A stretch of DNA of 64,000 nucleotides. It comes from Acanthochlamys bracteata. Taxonomy: Eukaryota; Streptophyta; Magnoliopsida; Pandanales; Velloziaceae. The notes beneath the pieces were generated by a model. That model did no database searches. It was not told the DNA's origin and saw only the letters and a list, made by a program, of their open reading frames with translations. Location: the NCBI GenBank assembly GCA_019914995.1, contig CM034138.1, positions 6,950,535-7,014,534 of the forward strand, in the 5' to 3' direction. Both the position numbers and the translations under genes were made by a program. The stretch's first letter is position 1; the number at the start of each line of letters is the position of its first letter. This document shows, piece by piece, positions 59,452-64,000 of this stretch.

Positions 59452-60289
59452 TAGGAGTGTCAATATATGACCCGATCCAAAAACGTGATTCAAACCAACC
59501 CACTTAATTAGGATTAGATTAGAAAATTTGAACCGTATAAGTATATGGGTTGGGTTAGGGTTGAACGAATTTGAGCCGATTATTAAATGGATCGATCTGA
59601 GTTAATCCAAAATTGACCAACCAATCCGAATTATCATATTTTGAAGGAATAATATTTGATTTTTCCTTTTCGTATATTAAAATATTCACAAAAAAAGTAA
59701 TCGACAATAATAATTTATAAATTATTAAATTATATAGTATTTATAATTAATTATTATTTTATATTTTTTAGTCAAATAATATAAGATAAAAATTATAATA
59801 TTACCGAAAGTATTACTATATAGGTGTTTCTGTAATGACGAATTTGAATTTCGTATAAAAATTTATAATAAAATTTTATTAGATAGCTACGTTTATCAAA
59901 ATTTTTATCGAAATTATTAGTATATATTTATAATCATAAAATTTCAACTGTAAACATATATTTTTAAAAAATAAAAATAACTTTTTTTGAATATTTTAAG
60001 GACCGATGAAGATACTAAAGAATACACATTTTTTACGGGCATTCACTATATCTCGTCACTAAAAACATCGTACACTTTCATTACAACTGATCTTATAATT
60101 TCACTGAATTTTAAAAATATAGAATTAATAATTAATAATTAATAATTTTAATCATTAAATAGGTCGATCCGAATATTATCCGGTTATTAATAGTTTGGAT
60201 TACTGTTAGACAATTTTGACCCGTATAAATTCATAAGTTAGATTATGGTTGATTCGAAATCGATTCACGAACCCAAGTTGTCACTCTTA
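59452..60289. mobile_element. Non-autonomous hAT element, second copy
   Basis: 838 bases, ends TAGGAGTGTCAA and TTGTCACTCTTA, with the perfect 8-bp duplication CTTTTTAT (59444-59451 and 60290-60297). It is the inverted, diverged sister of 50431-51284: shared interior words such as AAGGACCGATGAAGA and TTAATAATTAATAATT appear in the complementary sense. Confidence 0.9.
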
Positions 60290-60304
60290 CTTTTTATACA
60301 CTAA

Positions 60305-60495
60305 TATTTCAAAATATTTTTTCTGAAACAAAATATATTTTTATATTATTGTTTTTTAAAAAAATTAAAAAATAAATATTATTATTATATTATATAAATT
60401 TTTTATAATTTTATAAAAAATTATAAAATTTATTTTAAAATGTAAAATTGAAAGTTAAAAAGTTGATTTTTTAAAATGCATTGCCAAATATTTTC
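60305..60495. mobile_element. MITE, family M1 (eroded)
   Basis: M1 core blocks, ending AATGCATTGCCAAATATT. It begins eight bases after the hAT duplication, the same arrangement as at 51293. Confidence 0.45.
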
Positions 60496-60691
60496 TTAGA
60501 GTTTCTAAAAATTTATGTATTTCAATTATTTATTAAATTGAATTTCTATTTTTATGTTGATATTCCGAACACATCATTTTAATTATTAAAAATTCACTTT
60601 TTACTTCAAATTATTAAAATTAAAATTAAAATTATTTTAGCGTATTTAAAATGTCCTAAACCTCACCTATCATACGATTCACGTCTCTAAG

Positions 60692-60942
60692 TGTGCGTTT
60701 GAAAAAGGTTTTCCGAATATTATTTTTTAAGTTTTTATTTTATATTTTTAATATATATTTTATAATTATTTATAAATTTATTTAAAAAGTTAGAAAATAT
60801 AAAAAAATTTTAAATAATAAGATTTTTTATTATATATTTTTATTATTTTTTTGAAATAAAAAAATAAACCTTATTTTTTAAAAAAATTAAAATATTTTTA
60901 ATTTTAGAAAAAATTTATTTCATAAATATTCTCAAACGCTCC
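60692..60942. mobile_element. MITE, family M1
   Basis: Starts TGTGCGTTTGAAAAAGG and ends ATTCTCAAACGCTCC; full core. Confidence 0.75.
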
Positions 60943-62474
60943 TAACAAGTGTTGAAAAAAGTAAAAAAGTTAATACACTTCTTTTTTCATTCTTTCTGGA
61001 ATTAGTAGAGTTAATATGTTTTGCTAACTCCTAATCTTACTACCTAAAAAGCAATCAGATTTTATTCATCCTTATCCCCTTAGCACTTATTTAGTTGAAA
61101 TGAAGTGATCTTTTGATAATGAATTTTAAAAACTAAGTTAAATATTTGACTAATTGTATCTAAGTGTAATTAAAATAAATTTATAATAATTTTAATTGTT
61201 TAGTTATGTTTAAAAGAGAATTTATCCCTCGTGTTTTGAGAATACTAAATAGCATCTACCTTCCACATATATGATTGTATTTGCTTGTATTTTGCGTAAA
61301 AGGTTCTATAAGATTTATTTTGGAAAGAGGTAGTGCGTGTTTACCAATAATTTAACTTACTTTTATTTTCTAAAATTTCACTTCAACTCTTTTGCAAATC
61401 AAAATAAATATAAAAACAAATCTAAGTTTTCGCCAAAATTTTATTTTTAAAATTTAAATAAACTAAATTTTTATTTCTACATCCATTTTAATAATAACTA
61501 AAATAATATTAAACTTATTTTTTAACTTTATTTTTACCTGATTCACTTTCAAAATCTCAATTATAAAAATTCAGTTCAGAGCCAAAAAAAACACGTCCGT
61601 AATGTCCGGATTGGTTCCTCTACTTTGGGTATTCGTTAATTCTCATCCTTATATTATGAAATTGTTGATTTTGGTCCATTTACTAAGTATTTCGGTAAAT
61701 TCGATCCTCTCTGTAACAGACTCTCTGGTAACAGCATTATGAGGTGGCAAGCTTAAACATCAACACTATTATTTTTCTGTTTCGTACCTGCTTTCTTTTC
61801 CGTGAATAAGAAAATAAATAGCAAACTTTTAAGAAAATATATCTTCCTTTGAAGTAAAAAAGCAAAAAAAAGAATAAGTATGTTTATTTTTTTAGATAAA
61901 CTTAATTTTTAGAAAGTACATTTAAAAAATAAATTAAAATTACTTTATAAAAATATATATATATATATATATTAAATTTGTATTAATAGTGAATTTTCAA
62001 ATTAAATTTTGAAAAAATATTTTCATAGAAAAATTTTATTTTAATTTTATATTAAAAATAAATTTGATAAAAATAAAATTTTAATGGTAGATAAAAACAC
62101 CCTTAATTACATAGTACGCATTTCTGATTGTATTTTATTTTATTTAAACTTTCATATTTTTTAAAATTTTTACTTTTCTTTAAAAAAATTTTAATTTTTA
62201 AAAATAAGAATAAGTTATAGTTTATATAATATATATAATTATTATTAATTTTGTAAATAAAATATTAAGCTCGTTATTTTAAAGTTCTCAATATTCTTTT
62301 AATTTTTTATTTATTTTTAAGCCTTCTGAAAAAATTGCTTAATGCTTTTTGATCCTTCAAGAAAGTAAATATGCTATTTATGGACATTGTTTTGCTCATC
62401 AGCTTTAACTAGATCGAGTTGTCACTGCAATTAAAGAGTAATAAGTCGGATTGTTTTGTTCTCAGAGCTTTCAT
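60943..62474. other. Intergenic, AT-rich, no gene
   Basis: 61333-61599 resembles an M2 MITE (GTGCGTGTTTACC...ACACGTCCG). The text GGATTGGTTCCTCTACTTTGGG (about 61610) is typical of unclassified plant repeats. (TA)n lies at about 61950. Confidence 0.4.
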
Positions 62475-62668
62475 TATAATTTTTCATTTCGTTTTTTAAA
62501 TAAATATTTTACAACATTCTATATAATTTATTTAAAAGTTCAAAAAATATTAAAAAATTATATGTAGGAAATTTTTTGTTTTTTTTAAAATATAATAAAA
62601 CTTATTTTTAAAAATATCTTTAAAATATTTTTTATTTAAATTCATTTTATGAGCATTTCTAAACATCA
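62475..62668. mobile_element. MITE, family M1 (eroded)
   Basis: Core blocks of M1, with end ATGAGCATTTCTAAACATC. Low-quality copy. Confidence 0.4.
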
Positions 62669-63777
62669 ACTCGGTATATTCTCTAACAAAAGAAACTCAA
62701 TAAGGTTAAAGAGGCACTACATAGTGGTGAAATTTGTAGCATTCGTTAGATGTGTAAAGTCGAATCGAGCTAAACAGACCGGCCAAGTCTCAGTCAAATG
62801 GTTCGAATTGTGACCCATTCGGCCCATAAATATTAATAAAATTGGGCTGATCCCCTCCGATTTAATAGATAGTATTGGATTGACATTGTCAGTTCCCTCG
62901 CCTAGTTATTATACGCGTTAATCTGATCAATATTGACAGTTGATTATATTAACTTATAATAAAAAATATTTTTTAATAATAAAAAATACTTATTATTATT
63001 TATTTACTATTAAAAATTTTAATAAATAAATAAATAAGTCAGATGGGATCATGAAAAATATAACTGGACTCAATCTGTTCATGTGACCTAGTCGGGCCGG
63101 AACCGTCCATATTTGCACTACAGAAAAGCTCAAGAAAGCTTACGTCCGCGATCTCGTTGATAAGAATATTTAATTTCTATATTTTAAATGCTTAATTTAA
63201 AAATATTTTATTTTATTTTATTTTAGAAAATTTTAATTTGACTTGATTCTAGAAAGATTTTGATTTAAAAATATTTAACTTTTAAAAATTTTGAATGTAT
63301 ATATATATACTCTATTAATAAAAAAAATGAATCATTAAGTATAATTCTCTACATGGTGCCCGTTCCGCACGTATTCAACACTCTAATTTGTAGCAAGACG
63401 GGAATAAAAGAATGTAATCGCTAAAATTTAATGTTACAGGTAATAACAAATGTGAACATCAGGCTGAACCTTATTCTATTTTAACTCAAGTGATTGTTAA
63501 CATCTACGCAAAAGCTGAACAAGTCTTGAAGAAGTTCACTAACCAATGGGACTGAAGTACTACAGCAAGTAAAGATGAATACTTTATAACTACAAGTGTT
63601 TGTGACATATAGGCATTGGCAGCTAAAAGAAAACTCTAGCTCCTACCAAGAAAAAAAATGTACGAGATGTATTTTAGCATTTGGCATCTATATACGTATG
63701 CTCTGTCTTGTATTGCAGCCTTCATGCTTGAGGACTTCTGCTGGATTTCTTTGCTACAGTTTGTAAATATGTTCAAA
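62669..63777. other. Repeat remnants, then probable 3' UTR of the right-edge gene
   Basis: 62740-63125 has GACCGGCC / GGGCCGGAACCG words near its two ends and may be a small hAT-like relic, without a target duplication. 63330-63777 is of more balanced composition and lies directly after the stop of the minus-strand gene. Confidence 0.35.
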
Positions 63778-64000
63778 CTAGTTTACAGTATCAGGTTGAT
63801 GAGAACTATCTGGCGAGGAAAGTTGATCATGCTGATTCAAAAACTGTACTACACAGGGGTAAACTTCATCGATCGCCTGCACAAAGATGGCAAAAAGCAT
63901 TAGGATGAGTGGGTAGACTTAAACACATTGTGTTAATTTAATGATTGACCAAGCATAACATACCATTCGGCCACCAACCAAATCGTAATGTGCATAGTGT
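63778..64000 (-). CDS. Unidentified protein, C-terminal end (runs off right edge)
   Basis: Two minus-strand exons join in phase: >64000-63964 (ending YDLVGGRM, donor ATG|GTATGT) and 63876-63778 (after TTTGTGCAG, starting AIDEVYPCVVQFLNQHDQ and ending DTVN, TAG stop). The short Ser/Pro tail after FLNQHDQ looks like a disordered C-terminus. I do not recognise the family from these 45 residues. The splice sites and the unbroken frame across the intron make a real gene likely. Confidence 0.7.

Noticed and set aside
62740-63125. Possible third hAT element (ends TAGATGTGTAAAG / TTTGCACTA)
   Set aside because: The ends match weakly and the flanks (GCATTCGT, CAGAAAAG) are not a target duplication.
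63658-63903. 81-codon plus-strand frame at the right edge
   Set aside because: Antisense to a phase-true minus-strand exon and its flank.

Overview
This is a stretch of an AT-rich, repeat-rich angiosperm nuclear genome. The evidence is spliced genes with GT-AG introns, plant-only families (GH1 beta-glucosidase, P-class PPR, malectin-LRR, PIN, Aux/IAA, AP2/ERF), hAT elements with 8-bp target duplications, a solo LTR, a tRNA-derived SINE and many ~240-bp MITEs. I cannot assign a species, or monocot versus dicot, from the sequence alone.

Layout. 1-1863 (-): N-terminal part of a GH1 beta-glucosidase running off the left edge. 7188-8747 (+): intronless mitochondrial-type PPR gene. 9.6-13 kb: retroelement debris, including a dead copia integrase. 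14925-17937 (-): ELL-associated-factor (EAF) gene with four exons. 19001-20330 (+): broken aspartic-protease (ASPG1-like) gene. 20413-25967: a 5.55-kb palindrome without genes. 25.97-35.1 kb: a patchwork of fragments of three hormone-related gene families (PIN auxin efflux carrier, Aux/IAA repressor, ERF factor), duplicated and joined to one another; two copies form a tail-to-tail hairpin. 35.3-36.85 kb: an unidentified transcript-like segment. 38859-48717 (-): RLP4-like malectin/LRR membrane protein without a kinase, nine exons. 49-57 kb: MITEs and hAT elements. 57238-59003 (-): PB1-domain protein, two exons. 59-63.7 kb: another hAT element and MITEs. 63778-64000 (-): last exon and part of the preceding exon of an unidentified gene.

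The complete-looking genes (PPR, EAF, RLP4-like, PB1) are unrelated housekeeping or receptor-type genes, and their exon phases all close. The most unusual part is 25.9-35.2 kb. There, PIN first-exon sequence is fused to Aux/IAA domain III sequence (at least three copies plus a relic) or to an AP2/ERF domain (one copy). One TATA-bearing copy faces its inverted duplicate across a ~135-bp loop, so a read-through transcript would fold into a hairpin matching PIN and Aux/IAA genes. All these fusions carry stops or frameshifts, so an RNA role is more plausible than a protein role. Expression is not shown by sequence alone.
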